Counted from the stretch's first letter, positions 38,492 through 47,896 are shown. The stretch: 64,000 bases of DNA from Parafrankia sp. EUN1f (GCF_000177675.1 NZ_ADGX01000004.1:1-64000); one strand, 5' to 3'. A program made the numbers and translations. Notes: generated from the letters alone by a model not told the origin.

Positions 38492-40627
38492 GTGGGAGAC
38501 CAGACTAGAACCCTACGGGTCACCATTGTTGGCGACGCAAAGAACGTCAAGGAATCCGGGGCGCAGGCAGAAAACGCCCTTTCGGACGTTGGTGACGCCG
38601 CAGACGAGGCTAGCCGGCGAGCAGGTGATGCCTTCTCAGGTATCGGCACCCTGGCAGTTGCAGGCCTGGCCGCAGCTGCCGGGCAGGTGTCCGGGTTGAT
38701 CGCTGACGCGATCGACCAAGAGGGCGTCATTGATCGGATGAACGCTCAGCTTGGGGCAACCGGCGAGTTCGCGCAGAGCATGGGGAGCGCCGCCGGCAAC
38801 CTGTACGCCGACGGGTTCGGGGAGTCGATTCAGGACACCGCGGATGCGGTCAAGGCTGTGTGGCAGAACGGGCTGATTCCGGAGGACGCTGCCGATGCGG
38901 ATATCGAGCGGGTAGCCGGGAAGCTGACGGATTTCGCCTCCGTCTTCGAGCAGGACACGGCCACCGTGTCCGGCGCCGTGTCGACCATGCTTAAGACCGG
39001 TCTCGCGAAGAGCGCGGATGAGGCGTTCGACCTTCTGACCAGGGGCATGCAGCAGGGCGTCAATAAGGCCGATGATCTTATGGATACCTTCACTGAGTAT
39101 CCAACGATCTTCCGAGCTCTGGGCCTTTCCGGGCAGGAAACGATGGGTCTCCTATCTCAGGGCCTTAAGGCTGGTGCCCGCGACTCTGACACGGTCGCGG
39201 ACGCGCTCAAAGAGACCACGCTGATGTTGCAGGGGATGGGGCAGCCGACCGTGGACGCGGTCAAGGCGCTAGGCCTCGACTCGAAGACGGTTCAGGACGC
39301 CATCAACGCGGGCGGGCAGACCGCGCATGACACCCTCGGCGAGCTAATCAAGCGCCTAGGCGACGTGAAGGACCCCACCCAGAAGGCGCAGATCGAGCTA
39401 GGCCTTTTCGGCACGAAGGCGGAAGACCTACAGGGAGCGCTCGACGGGCTCGATCTGTCGACGGCCACCCGCGAACTCGGCGATACCGCAGGCGCCATGG
39501 AACAGGTCAACACCACCCTGAACGACAACGCGGGTGCAAGACTCGAAACCTTTAAGCGTCAGGTCATGTCCACGTTCGTGGATGTCGTCGGAAACAAGAT
39601 CGTACCGGTGATCGAGCGCAGGCTGATTCCCGCACTGACCGGGTTCGCGACCTGGGTTCAGAACAATCAGGGCCCGCTAAAGGTCATCGCCGTGATCCTG
39701 ACCGCGCTGCTGATTCCGGCGCTGATCAGCGCCGGTGTGCAGGCGACGATTTCCGCAGCGAAGCAGGTTGCGGCGTGGGTGTCAGCTCAGGCGTCGGCAA
39801 TCGCCTCCGCAGCCTCCCAAGTCGGAGCCCTGGTCATGATGGGGGCCCGGTGGGTTTGGGCCGGCTTACAGGCTCTGGCCAGCGGCGCGCAGATGGCCGC
39901 AGCCTGGCTAATCGCCATCGGGCCGGTAGCGATCGTCATAGCAGTCATAGCCGGTCTCGTGTTCCTGGTCATCAAATACTGGGATCAAATTTGGGGCGCC
40001 ACGGTCGCCGTGTGGAACTCGGTAACCGGGTTCATCGTCGGCGCGGCTCAGGGCGTGGTCGACTGGGTGCGGGACCATTGGAAGCTGATACTCGGCTTCC
40101 TCACCGGACCAATTGGCGCAGCCGTGATCGCCATCGCCACGCATTGGACCAGCATAAAGAATGGTGGCCTCGCCGTTCTGTCCTGGTTCCAGGGTTTGCC
40201 AGCGTCGCTGACGTCGGCCCTTGCCACCGTCGCGTCAATTTTGCTCGCGCCTTTCAAGGCTGGATTTAACGCCATCGCTAAGGCGTGGAATTCGAGCGTT
40301 GGCGAGATTTCCTTTAAGGCGCCCGGATGGGTTCCCGGAATCGGTGGCAAGGGCTTCTCTGTGCCTCAGATTCCGATGCTCGCCGAAGGCGGGGTTATCC
40401 AGCGGGCCGGTCTCGCGGTCGTGGGTGACGGCGGGGAGCCGGAGATTGTCAGCCTGAGCCGTGGTGCGCAGGTGACCCCCCTTTCGAAGGTGCCCGCCTC
40501 CGGCGGCAGGGCAATCCACGTGTCGATTCAGGCCGGGTCGGTCATCGCCGAAAGGGACCTTACAGACAAGGTCCGGACGGCCGTCCGTGAGGCTCTGCGC
40601 CGCGAAGGCCGTGAACTAACTGTGTGA
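38492..40627 (+). CDS. tape measure protein
   Basis: A 711-residue protein setting tail length. N-terminal coiled coil and TAPE-type region (DVGDAADEASRRAGDAFSGI, GESIQDTADAVKAVWQNGL); hydrophobic segments cover about residues 395-530 (LKVIAVILTALLIPALI, IGPVAIVIAVIAGLVFLVIKYWDQIW). GTG 38492 follows the chaperone. Relative to other siphoviruses this predicts a fairly short tail, on the order of 100 nm at 1.5 A per residue. Confidence 0.93.
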   Translation: MGDQTRTLRVTIVGDAKNVKESGAQAENALSDVGDAADEASRRAGDAFSGIGTLAVAGLAAAAGQVSGLIADAIDQEGVIDRMNAQLGATGEFAQSMGSAAGNLYADGFGESIQDTADAVKAVWQNGLIPEDAADADIERVAGKLTDFASVFEQDTATVSGAVSTMLKTGLAKSADEAFDLLTRGMQQGVNKADDLMDTFTEYPTIFRALGLSGQETMGLLSQGLKAGARDSDTVADALKETTLMLQGMGQPTVDAVKALGLDSKTVQDAINAGGQTAHDTLGELIKRLGDVKDPTQKAQIELGLFGTKAEDLQGALDGLDLSTATRELGDTAGAMEQVNTTLNDNAGARLETFKRQVMSTFVDVVGNKIVPVIERRLIPALTGFATWVQNNQGPLKVIAVILTALLIPALISAGVQATISAAKQVAAWVSAQASAIASAASQVGALVMMGARWVWAGLQALASGAQMAAAWLIAIGPVAIVIAVIAGLVFLVIKYWDQIWGATVAVWNSVTGFIVGAAQGVVDWVRDHWKLILGFLTGPIGAAVIAIATHWTSIKNGGLAVLSWFQGLPASLTSALATVASILLAPFKAGFNAIAKAWNSSVGEISFKAPGWVPGIGGKGFSVPQIPMLAEGGVIQRAGLAVVGDGGEPEIVSLSRGAQVTPLSKVPASGGRAIHVSIQAGSVIAERDLTDKVRTAVREALRREGRELTV

Positions 40628-40636
40628 GGGATTTCC

Positions 40637-41971
40637 TTGGTTGCTATCACTCTCCCCGTGATCGGGGGCTCGTTCAACACGTGGGGCACGGAGAACAACA
40701 CCGCGCTTACCGGCCTGGCGAACGCCGTGACGGCCCTCGAAGACCTGTCCGAAACCCCCGGTAACGTGGTGTCGTTCGGCGCCGTGGGTGATGGGGTGGC
40801 GGACGACACCGCGGCTATTCAGGCTGCGCTCGACGTCACCCGATTACTCTACTTCCCGCCTGGCACCTACAAGATTTCAGCGGCGCTGAACGTCCCCAAC
40901 AACACCAGGATCTACGGCTCCGGGTTCCGAACCACCACTATCCGCCAGGTGACCGCGAACACGCAGTGTTTCATCCTGGCGACCGGTGGGGACGGTTTCC
41001 AGATCACCGATATGGCGCTGACCACGCCTACGTTGCAGCCGAATTCGGCGACGAACAGCAACGCTATCGAGTTCTCCAACTGCTTCATGAGCCTGTTCGC
41101 TCGGCTGCACATCTCGAAGTTCGCGACCGCGATCAACCTTACGACGGGATTCTTTGCGTCGTGCGGGTTTCAGGATATCGAGGTCAACGGCTACAGCCGT
41201 TATGCGTTCGATCTGTCCGCGACGTCGGCCGTGTCCACTGGATCGACGTTCCAGAACATCTACATTCACAACAACGTGTCCGGCTACCTGGTGCGGGATA
41301 CCGCCTATGCGGCTATCTACCTCCAGAACTTTTCGGATGGCCTGCTGGCTCAGGTCAACATCGAGCACGGGAAGTTCTCCGGCTCGGCGCTGATTCTGGC
41401 CGGCTGTGAGAACCCTACGATCGTGGGCTTGCATTTCGAGGGCTGCGAACCAACCGGCGCCTACGAAGGCATGATCACAGTTCTTGACCAGTCAGCCCCG
41501 ATGATTTTCGGGTTGCAGGTACAGAACTGCTTCATCTACTCGACGAACCTTTCAAACGCGCCGTTCGCCTGCGTCAAGATCGAGGACAACTGCCGGCTGA
41601 CCGTGTTCGGATGGGTGGTCCGAAACAATACGGTGACCAACTCGCAGTTCACCAACCTGTACAACCCGGTGAACATCGACAACGCGATGATCTACGTGCA
41701 GGGGTATCGAGCCGGAACGTCGAACGGCATCACCGGCCGGCGGGCCGGTGCGACCTCGAAGCAACCCATTCGATGGTGGGACACCTACGCGGACACGCTT
41801 CGGGTCGGCTCGGCAGCCGATCCGGCTGACGGCCTGGTCGGCATCGCCATTGCCAACGGCACCGCGGCCCCCTCGACGAACCCCGCGAACGGCGGGTTCC
41901 TCTACGTCGAGGCGGGAGCCCTGAAGTGGCGCGGCAGCGCCGGCACCGTGACCACGATCGCTCCGGCCTAG
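40637..41971 (+). CDS. pectate-lyase-fold tail spike / receptor-binding protein
   Basis: A 444-residue protein. Residues 45-90 carry the Pectate_lyase_3 signature (VVSFGAVGDGVADDTAAIQAALD...LYFPPGTYKIS), then parallel beta-helix turns (NNTRIYGSGFRTTTIRQV, FQDIEVNGYSRYAFDLSATSA, CENPTIVGLHFEGC) to about residue 350. The end (DGLVGIAIANGTAAPSTNPANGGFLYVEAGALKWRGSAGTV) is a repeat module also seen in other phage spikes. It probably binds or depolymerises a surface polysaccharide. TTG 40637. Confidence 0.85.
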   Translation: MVAITLPVIGGSFNTWGTENNTALTGLANAVTALEDLSETPGNVVSFGAVGDGVADDTAAIQAALDVTRLLYFPPGTYKISAALNVPNNTRIYGSGFRTTTIRQVTANTQCFILATGGDGFQITDMALTTPTLQPNSATNSNAIEFSNCFMSLFARLHISKFATAINLTTGFFASCGFQDIEVNGYSRYAFDLSATSAVSTGSTFQNIYIHNNVSGYLVRDTAYAAIYLQNFSDGLLAQVNIEHGKFSGSALILAGCENPTIVGLHFEGCEPTGAYEGMITVLDQSAPMIFGLQVQNCFIYSTNLSNAPFACVKIEDNCRLTVFGWVVRNNTVTNSQFTNLYNPVNIDNAMIYVQGYRAGTSNGITGRRAGATSKQPIRWWDTYADTLRVGSAADPADGLVGIAIANGTAAPSTNPANGGFLYVEAGALKWRGSAGTVTTIAPA

Positions 41972-41981
41972 GGGGTAGCTC

Positions 41982-43280
41982 ATGGCCCTAGGTGGCTACG
42001 GCACCGGCTACTACGGCCAGGGGTATTACGGCGTAGACGATGACATCCCGATCGAGCTTGCCGAGACCCGCGGTGCTGTCTGCATTGTCGAGATTCAGGT
42101 TGCCGCAGTCTCGACGGATAGCCCGTACTTCACCCTGGGCTCTGATGCCCTGGGCACGGGCGTCCTGGGCCCGGACGGAGGCGAGTGGCTCGACATCTCA
42201 GAGCACGTCGTCGAGCTGTCCACGGCCGCCGGCCGGTCGTCCGAGCTTGACCCTGTGGACGTCGGAAAGGCGACCTTGGTTCTGGACAACGCGGATGGTC
42301 AGGTTGACCCCCTGTTCTCGCCGCTACAGGCCTACCTGCGTGCAGGCAACCCGATCCGCATCCGCGGTGAGGTCGCAGGGGAAGACTTCCCGATCTGGTT
42401 CGGCACCATCGAAGATGTCGACTTCGAGCTTGGCTACTCGCCCACGGTCACGCTGTCCTGCGTCGACCTCCTTGCCGCCCTGGGCGGCGCCGAACTGGCG
42501 GAGCTGCCGGCGGCGCAGTATGAGAGTGACCTGCCAGGCGCGCGCCTGGCCCGCGTGCTCGACGTCGTCGGGTTCGACCTGTCCCGAGCGGAGCTTGCCG
42601 CAGGCTCCGCTGTCCTGGCCTCCACGGTTTGGGGCGAGGCTGCCCTAGCCACGGCGCAGAAGATCGCGATGACAGAGGATGGGCTTCTGTTCCCGTCCGC
42701 GTACGGCACCCTCGTGTTCTACGGGCGCGACGCGCTGCTGACACGGCCCCGGTCCGTCACGGCACAGGCGTACTTCTCTGACCTGCCAGGCGTTGCGAAA
42801 ATCGAGTATGAGGCGCTCCGGGCCACCTACAGCCTTCGGACGGTGTGGAACGACTGGACGGTGAAAATCCCGTCCGGTGTCGAGGTCAACCAGTACGATC
42901 AGGCGTCGATCGACCGGAACCGGCGCCGGTCACAGTCGAGGGAGACGTATCACCTCGACGACTCAGGGGCCACGGGGCTTGCCGCCCGCCTGGTGCGCTA
43001 TTTCAAAGACCTGACGCTCCGCTTCGAGTCGATCTCTACGAACGTTGCAGGTCAGCCTGATCAGGCGGCCCTGATTCTCGGCCTGACCATGTGGGACATG
43101 GCGCACGTCGCCCGGCACTATGTTGCCGGCACTGTCTCCCAACAGGCAGTGGTTCAGGGTATTAGCCATCGGGTCACGCGCGACTCATGGACGTGTGAAT
43201 TCAATCTGACGACCGTTCCGACGCCTGCGGAGATGTTCCGTTTGGGCTCCGGCCGTCTCGACGTCAACGCACTCGGATAA
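41982..43280 (+). CDS. minor tail / hub protein
   Basis: A 432-residue protein with a glycine/tyrosine-rich start (ALGGYGTGYYGQGYYG), a beta-rich middle (WLDISEHVVELSTAAGRSSELDPVDVGKATLVLDNADG...GNPIRIRG) and a C-terminal domain. The pattern of WLDI..V....GR......V..G.A...LDN..G matches baseplate hub proteins of actinophages (siphovirus Gp37-like). It probably lies at the tail tip with the spike. Confidence 0.75.
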   Translation: MALGGYGTGYYGQGYYGVDDDIPIELAETRGAVCIVEIQVAAVSTDSPYFTLGSDALGTGVLGPDGGEWLDISEHVVELSTAAGRSSELDPVDVGKATLVLDNADGQVDPLFSPLQAYLRAGNPIRIRGEVAGEDFPIWFGTIEDVDFELGYSPTVTLSCVDLLAALGGAELAELPAAQYESDLPGARLARVLDVVGFDLSRAELAAGSAVLASTVWGEAALATAQKIAMTEDGLLFPSAYGTLVFYGRDALLTRPRSVTAQAYFSDLPGVAKIEYEALRATYSLRTVWNDWTVKIPSGVEVNQYDQASIDRNRRRSQSRETYHLDDSGATGLAARLVRYFKDLTLRFESISTNVAGQPDQAALILGLTMWDMAHVARHYVAGTVSQQAVVQGISHRVTRDSWTCEFNLTTVPTPAEMFRLGSGRLDVNALG

Positions 43281-43289
43281 GGGAGGGTC

Positions 43290-43874
43290 ATGCCCCGGAA
43301 GACGTGGGCCAACGGGGATATTCTCTCGGCGGCTGACATGAACACGTACGTGCGTGATCAGACGGTCATCACCTGCACGTCCACGACTCGCCCGACGGGT
43401 ATCCCGACGGGCACTCTGATCTATGAGACGAACACCGGCGCCGTTATGAAGTACAACGGAACGTCCTGGGTGATGTTCAACGCGACGCTTACCAGGTTCA
43501 CCTACGATTTCGCCGCAGATGTTACGAAGGCGTCGGGCACGTCGGGCACCTACCTCGACTCTTCGGCGATCGTGACCACGGGCCCGTCAATTATCGAGGT
43601 GTTTGCTACGTGTTCTGTCCGGGCTGCCACGGCAGGCCAGGCGATTTATGCCTCTCTCGGTTTAGAGGTGCCGTCGGGCACGTCGGTCCGAACGGTGCCT
43701 TCCGAAGGTGGGACGTCGGATGGCAACTCGATTCAAAAGCTGTCCCTGTATTTCAAGTGGTATGCGTCGAGCGCGGGAACGCAGACGTACAAGCTGACAC
43801 AGGGTGTGGGTGGCGCATCCGGCTCGGTGGTTTTCTCCCGGTTCCAGTCTGATGCGTGGGTTACCAGGTCGTGA
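43290..43874 (+). CDS. tail fibre-like minor tail protein
   Basis: A 194-residue protein starting MPRKTWANGDILSAADMNTYVRDQTV, the usual entry motif of actinophage minor tail proteins, with GTLIYETNTGAVMKYNGTSWV next and a beta-sandwich C-terminal part. Its stop overlaps the next GTG. Likely a tail-tip accessory protein. Confidence 0.8.
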   Translation: MPRKTWANGDILSAADMNTYVRDQTVITCTSTTRPTGIPTGTLIYETNTGAVMKYNGTSWVMFNATLTRFTYDFAADVTKASGTSGTYLDSSAIVTTGPSIIEVFATCSVRAATAGQAIYASLGLEVPSGTSVRTVPSEGGTSDGNSIQKLSLYFKWYASSAGTQTYKLTQGVGGASGSVVFSRFQSDAWVTRS

Positions 43875-44131
43875 CGACTCTGGAGATTGTGCTAACGACC
43901 GGGGCGGCGGCAACGGCCGTTGCCGCTATCGCCACCCTGGTCGGGAAGCTGTGGCGTGGCGCTCGACGGTTCTTCGATTTCGTTGACCGTGTCGAGGACA
44001 GAACCCGTCAGCTCGAAAACAACGGTGGCGGTTCTATGAAGGATCGCGTCGAGCGAATGCAGGAAACCCTAGATCAGGTGGTTGAGCGGCTCGACGCCAT
44101 CGAACGGCGTCAGCGCCGGAGGCGGAGGTAA
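43871..44131 (+). CDS. holin-like / tail-adjacent membrane protein with coiled coil
   Basis: An 86-residue protein. One membrane helix (IVLTTGAAATAVAAIATLVGKLW), then a coiled coil (VEDRTRQLENN...MKDRVERMQETLDQVVERLDAIERR) and an arginine-only tail. GTG 43871 overlaps the previous stop. It resembles class III holins or hydrophobic spanin-like partners of the endolysin that follows. Confidence 0.65.
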   Translation: MTTLEIVLTTGAAATAVAAIATLVGKLWRGARRFFDFVDRVEDRTRQLENNGGGSMKDRVERMQETLDQVVERLDAIERRQRRRRR

Positions 44132-44135
44132 CACG

Positions 44136-44927
44136 ATGGCAGATCTTTGGCTTCCTGGTGCTCAGCGTGTCGACCGGTCGTCACAGGGCCTGGCCATGCT
44201 CGGCGGGCCCGCGGTGGCCGTGTGGCACTCCACAGAGACTGATCAAGGTACCGCCGGCGGGGTTGCCCGCGGCGCCAACATGGCGAAGTGGCCCGCTCAC
44301 ATCGTCTGGGATCCGTTCTCTGGCGAGACGTACCAGCTCCTACCCGCGAACGTCGGCGGGCGCGCCCTGGTCTCGGGCAACCGTGAGGGCCGCGTTGTGA
44401 TCCAGATCGAGGCGGTTGGCAGGGCGGAGCGTGCTCCGCTCCGGGACTCGCCGATGGTGGGGATTGACCGGATTCTGTCCTGGCTTGACAGCTGGGGTGT
44501 GCCGCGCGTCTGGCCCGCTGGCAGCCCGAAGGCCTACCCGTCGAGCTACGGCCTGAACAACGGGCAGCGTGGCGCGTGGGGCAGGTCCGGGCACTTCGGG
44601 CACTCGCAGGTGCCCGGGAACGACCACGGCGACCCTGGCCTGATCGACGCCTCGAAGTGGGGCTCTGTCGCCCCCGCCTCGACGGGGGCCACGTACGACG
44701 AACCCCCGATGGCCTACACCCTGTGGGAAGGCGCTAAGGACCCCGTGCAGGGAAAGTATTCGTTCGTGCACTGGGTACAGGCGCGTTTGATCCACCACAC
44801 GTTGCGGATCACTGTGGATGGCGATTTCGGCGCGAAGACCACGGAGGCGGTCAAGACGTTCCAGGTGTCCCGGGGTTTGAAGCCTGACGGCGTTTTCGGG
44901 CCCGTCACACACTCGTACCTGCGGTAA
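44136..44927 (+). CDS. lysA: endolysin: amidase with peptidoglycan-binding domain
   Basis: A 263-residue lysin. N-terminal domain (about 1-185) resembles N-acetylmuramoyl-L-alanine amidase with zinc-binding pattern: WHSTET (His30) and HFGHSQVPGNDHGDPG (His). The C-terminal PG_binding_1 domain (about 190-263) has LRITVDGDFGAKTTEAVKTFQVSRGLKPDGVFGPVTHSYL. ATG 44136 follows GGCGGAGG. No signal peptide, so it depends on the holin. Confidence 0.9.
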   Translation: MADLWLPGAQRVDRSSQGLAMLGGPAVAVWHSTETDQGTAGGVARGANMAKWPAHIVWDPFSGETYQLLPANVGGRALVSGNREGRVVIQIEAVGRAERAPLRDSPMVGIDRILSWLDSWGVPRVWPAGSPKAYPSSYGLNNGQRGAWGRSGHFGHSQVPGNDHGDPGLIDASKWGSVAPASTGATYDEPPMAYTLWEGAKDPVQGKYSFVHWVQARLIHHTLRITVDGDFGAKTTEAVKTFQVSRGLKPDGVFGPVTHSYLR

Positions 44928-44931
44928 CGGC

Positions 44932-44959
44932 AAGGGCGGCCCTCGACGGGGCCGCCCTT
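44932..44959. terminator. bidirectional terminator after endolysin
   Basis: An 11-bp stem AAGGGCGGCCC / GGGCCGCCCTT with loop TCGACG lies between the convergent endolysin and the leftward gene at 44967. Confidence 0.8.
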
Positions 44960-44966
44960 CGGCCGG

Positions 44967-45641
44967 TCACACCGGCTCGACTTCGGCCAGGGCCGCGCGG
45001 CCGGCATCTGTGGCGTGCCACGCCCGGCCATCGAAGGTGACCAGGCGCAGCATGGCCAACCCGAAGAGCGCGCCACGGGTGATGTCGAACATGGCCGGGC
45101 GCACCACGCCGTGCCTGGCGAAGACCGTCAGCGCGTAGGCCTCGTCTTCGGTCAGCGTGACCGCCTCGACGGGTGCAGCCTGCGCCCCGCTACAGGGCAG
45201 GCAGGCGAACACCTGGCCAACCGGTGAGGAGCCGACCGGCCGGGACACGGTCCCGGGGGTCGTGAGATCGGTTCCGCAGTTCACGCAGTCGTACCCGCCC
45301 GCCTGGCGTGCGCTCAGGACCACCACCGTCGGCCGGTCGTCCGCCGGTCGCACCTCGACGCCGTAGGCGCCCGCCAAGGCCTGCCATCCGGCGTCCGTCA
45401 GGGCCAGCGTGGAGACCTCCAACGCGCCAATGGTGCGGACGTCTACCCGCGTCACCAGGCCCCGGGAAATGAGCGCGTTCATGGTCCCGCCACGCAGGCG
45501 GTTGTGTGAGCCGCTGTCCGCGTAGAACTCGGTGCGGGCGTCAGGGTGAATGGTGCCGAACACCTGCTCGCGGGTGTGTGCGTACCCGCGAGCGACCACA
45601 AGCAGCGCCTCGAACATCTTCTCTGTCATCATCGCGGCCAT
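44967..45641 (-). CDS. hypothetical protein with winged-helix repeat and zinc ribbon
   Basis: A 224-residue protein. Two similar winged-helix-like segments (GTMNALISRGLVTRVDVRTIGALEVSTLALTDAGWQAL and FDITRGALFGLAMLRLVTFDGRAWHATDAGRAAL) flank a zinc ribbon with CVNCG and CLPC. ATG 45641 has GGGAGG upstream. The gene is isolated inside the late region and has repressor site e upstream, so it is probably expressed like the early genes. Role unknown, possibly regulatory. Confidence 0.7.
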   Translation of the reverse strand: MAAMMTEKMFEALLVVARGYAHTREQVFGTIHPDARTEFYADSGSHNRLRGGTMNALISRGLVTRVDVRTIGALEVSTLALTDAGWQALAGAYGVEVRPADDRPTVVVLSARQAGGYDCVNCGTDLTTPGTVSRPVGSSPVGQVFACLPCSGAQAAPVEAVTLTEDEAYALTVFARHGVVRPAMFDITRGALFGLAMLRLVTFDGRAWHATDAGRAALAEVEPV

Positions 45642-45672
45642 TTCTGCAACCTCCCTGTTGGCGTTCGCCGAC

Positions 45673-45692
45673 GGTACCAAAGTACACCATCG
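45673..45692 (-). promoter_or_regulatory. stoperator-like site e
   Basis: On the minus strand CGATGGTGTACTTTGGTACC, 18 of 20 matches to the consensus. It lies between the leftward gene at 44967 and the rightward holin gene and could restrict either. Confidence 0.65.
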
Positions 45693-45718
45693 ATCGTCCA
45701 TACCAATTTGGAGATGCC

Positions 45719-45952
45719 ATGCTGCGAAGCCTGTATGACTATGCGCTCGACTACGTCCGGCGTGAGCCGGTCAGGGTGAGCGTCGCCGTGGGCGCCGCGG
45801 TCACATGGGTGTCCGGGTTCCTGATCTCGCACGGCATCGCCGTGTCGGACTCTCTGCTCGCCGCAGTTGGCGGCGTTGTGGTCTTCGTGCTGGGTGAGCT
45901 TGCCAGGACGAAGGTTTCCCCGTTTTCGAAGGACGGTGATAGCGACGGGTAG
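45719..45952 (+). CDS. holin-like protein
   Basis: A 77-residue protein with a membrane segment near residues 18-40 (VSVAVGAAVTWVSGFLI) and another at 46-64 (DSLLAAVGGVVVFVLGEL), then a charged tail (RTKVSPFSKDGDSDG). This matches a class II holin. ATG 45719 has GGAG. It partly overlaps the gene for the NlpC/P60 enzyme. Confidence 0.7.
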   Translation: MLRSLYDYALDYVRREPVRVSVAVGAAVTWVSGFLISHGIAVSDSLLAAVGGVVVFVLGELARTKVSPFSKDGDSDG

Positions 45953-46652
45953 GCACTCGGCACCCCCACGGATCGGACCGTCTCGCACGGCCGCTGTCGG
46001 CATGACCCTTGCCGCCACGGCGGCGGTTCCCGCGTCACCTGCTCAGGCCGCGGTTCCGGCACCGCCGGTCCGCCTGGCCGTCGAGGTCGGCGCCACCACG
46101 GATACGGTCCCGGTGTACGTCGAGCCTCCGACTGTGCCGGTGGTGCGCCCTTCGAAGGCGCCCGTCGTCGAGCCTGAGCCTGAGCCGACGGAAAATCCTG
46201 CCCCCACCCAGCCACCCGCACCCGCCGTCGATGTGGCCCCTGTGACGACCGACAATGCACCGGCACCCACTGTCGAGCCTGAGCCGGTCGTGTCCACGGA
46301 TGACGGCCTGGCGTCGCGGGTTCTGGCCCTGGTTGCCCAGTTCGAGGGCACGCCGTACGTGTACGGCGGGGAGAGCCCCGGGGGGTTCGACTGCTCAGGG
46401 CTCGTTCAGTACGTCTTCGGCCTGGCCGGTGTGACCCTGCCCCGGACGACACAGCAGCAGTACGACGCCAGCACCAAAATCCCCTGGTCGGAGATCAGGC
46501 CTGGTGACCTGGTGTTCTTCGGCTCGACGAACGCCATCTACCACGTCGGCATCTACGCCGGGGATGGGACGATGTGGGCGGCCCCACGGCCGGGGAAGAC
46601 GGTGCAGCTGCAAAAGATCTGGTCGACGAACGTGCACGCTGGACGGTTCTAG
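45936..46652 (+). CDS. secreted NlpC/P60 endopeptidase, second lysin
   Basis: A 238-residue protein. The N-terminus (GTG 45936; ATG 46002 is an alternative) carries a signal peptide ending ASPAQA; a proline/glutamate-rich linker of about 75 residues follows. The C-terminal NlpC/P60 domain has the catalytic Cys in GGFDCSGLVQYVF, His in IYHVGIYAGDG and a later polar residue. NlpC/P60 enzymes cut D-Glu-DAP bonds in peptidoglycan. Export by Sec would allow wall digestion without a holin, an uncommon arrangement in a phage that also has an amidase. Confidence 0.85.
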   Translation: MIATGRHSAPPRIGPSRTAAVGMTLAATAAVPASPAQAAVPAPPVRLAVEVGATTDTVPVYVEPPTVPVVRPSKAPVVEPEPEPTENPAPTQPPAPAVDVAPVTTDNAPAPTVEPEPVVSTDDGLASRVLALVAQFEGTPYVYGGESPGGFDCSGLVQYVFGLAGVTLPRTTQQQYDASTKIPWSEIRPGDLVFFGSTNAIYHVGIYAGDGTMWAAPRPGKTVQLQKIWSTNVHAGRF

Positions 46653-46660
46653 AGACACGA

Positions 46661-46691
46661 ACGGGCACCCCTTCGGGGGTGCCCGTTTTTT
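46661..46691. terminator. strong terminator ending late region
   Basis: Stem ACGGGCACCCC-TTCG-GGGGTGCCCGT followed by TTTTT. It separates the lysis genes from the leftward HTH gene. Confidence 0.9.
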
Positions 46692-46714
46692 GTGCCCAGA
46701 TGTGGGCGACTCCT

Positions 46715-47896
46715 CTACGGGCGTAGCCCCATGTCGGTTGCGAGATCTGCTAGCCCGTTCTCCCTGGCCGTGCGGACCGGTACAACGTCCAGCAGGTCAC
46801 GGACCACTCGGCGACCAAGACGCTGGTGTTTCAGCCACTCGGGTGCGAGTGACCGCGCTGAGCCAAGGGTTGTCATCGCGCCCGTGTAGTCCCTCAAAGC
46901 AACCTGAGACTCTGCCATGGTCAGTAGGTGACGCTTTCCGGGGGTGCCCCGTAGCTGGACCGCACGACCGATGCGGAGCGCCGTTTCGGGGTCGCCCATC
47001 ACGATTGCATTTTCGGATTCGGCGACGGCGATATGCGCCGGACCGAACCGCTTCCGGTAAACCAGGTCGCCACCCAGCCGGTAGGCAACCGCGCGGGCGA
47101 GCGATACCGCCTCCTCGGCCGTGGAAGTGTCGGCATCCCTGCTTGCGGCGGCTGACGCCTGCACGCACAACCGGCCGTAGACGTCGAGCCGGTCCCGGTC
47201 GGTGCTGGATATCGGAGGTTCGATCATCTGGGCAAGATGTAGTGACGACGTTGCCGCATCGGCGAACCGAGCATGAAGGATCATGATCCATGGGGCATGC
47301 TCGCCGCAGCGAGCATAGAGCACCGGATCACTTGCGCGCTCCGCGTGGATTAGGGAGCGCTGGACCGCATCCCGAGCCAGATCGTCATGGCGGATTTGGA
47401 TCAAAACCCCCGAAAGGGTTCGATAGGCGAGAGCCGCTATCCGTGACGCTTCGGACGACGGATTGTCTCGTACGTGACGCTCTACGGCCGGAAGTAGTTC
47501 CGTCAGGTCAGCGAGGGTCACATGGTAGTCGCCGCTGTCGTACCCTGCCCGTACACGGTCAATTCGCACCTGTAGATCTTCTGTCGTTGAAGGGGCTCCG
47601 TCCGGTATTCCGTCCGTCCCGAACGCGGGAAAGAGGATTCGTCGGACGTCGAGCAAGGTAGCCGTGTCGCCATTGTCGAAATGATCGAGTTCCGTATCCT
47701 GACTGAGCAGGTCGGACGTTCTCACGTCCAGCGCGCGAGCAAGCGCGCCGAGCGTGCGCAGCTGAGCGCCGCTCCGCCGGCCCTGCTCAAGCCTGCGGAT
47801 GACATCCGCGCTGACGCCGGACCGCTCCGCTAGCTCTTCCTGGGTCATGTTCCGTCGTCTGCGGACTTGCGCAAGTCGTGTGCCGACGTCATCCAT
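46715..47896 (-). CDS. HTH (XRE) regulator with TPR-like C-terminal domain
   Basis: A 393-residue protein starting MDDVGTRLAQVRRRRNMTQEELAERSGVSADVIRRLEQGRR, an XRE HTH, then about 300 residues of helical TPR-type repeats. ATG 47896 follows GGAGAGGGG. Similar HTH-TPR regulators in streptomycetes and Frankia are activated or inhibited by peptides or small ligands. In the prophage it lies opposite a cluster of small paralogous genes, separated by a 258-bp divergent region. It may be a moron regulator or a second lysogeny switch. Confidence 0.85.
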   Translation of the reverse strand: MDDVGTRLAQVRRRRNMTQEELAERSGVSADVIRRLEQGRRSGAQLRTLGALARALDVRTSDLLSQDTELDHFDNGDTATLLDVRRILFPAFGTDGIPDGAPSTTEDLQVRIDRVRAGYDSGDYHVTLADLTELLPAVERHVRDNPSSEASRIAALAYRTLSGVLIQIRHDDLARDAVQRSLIHAERASDPVLYARCGEHAPWIMILHARFADAATSSLHLAQMIEPPISSTDRDRLDVYGRLCVQASAAASRDADTSTAEEAVSLARAVAYRLGGDLVYRKRFGPAHIAVAESENAIVMGDPETALRIGRAVQLRGTPGKRHLLTMAESQVALRDYTGAMTTLGSARSLAPEWLKHQRLGRRVVRDLLDVVPVRTARENGLADLATDMGLRP

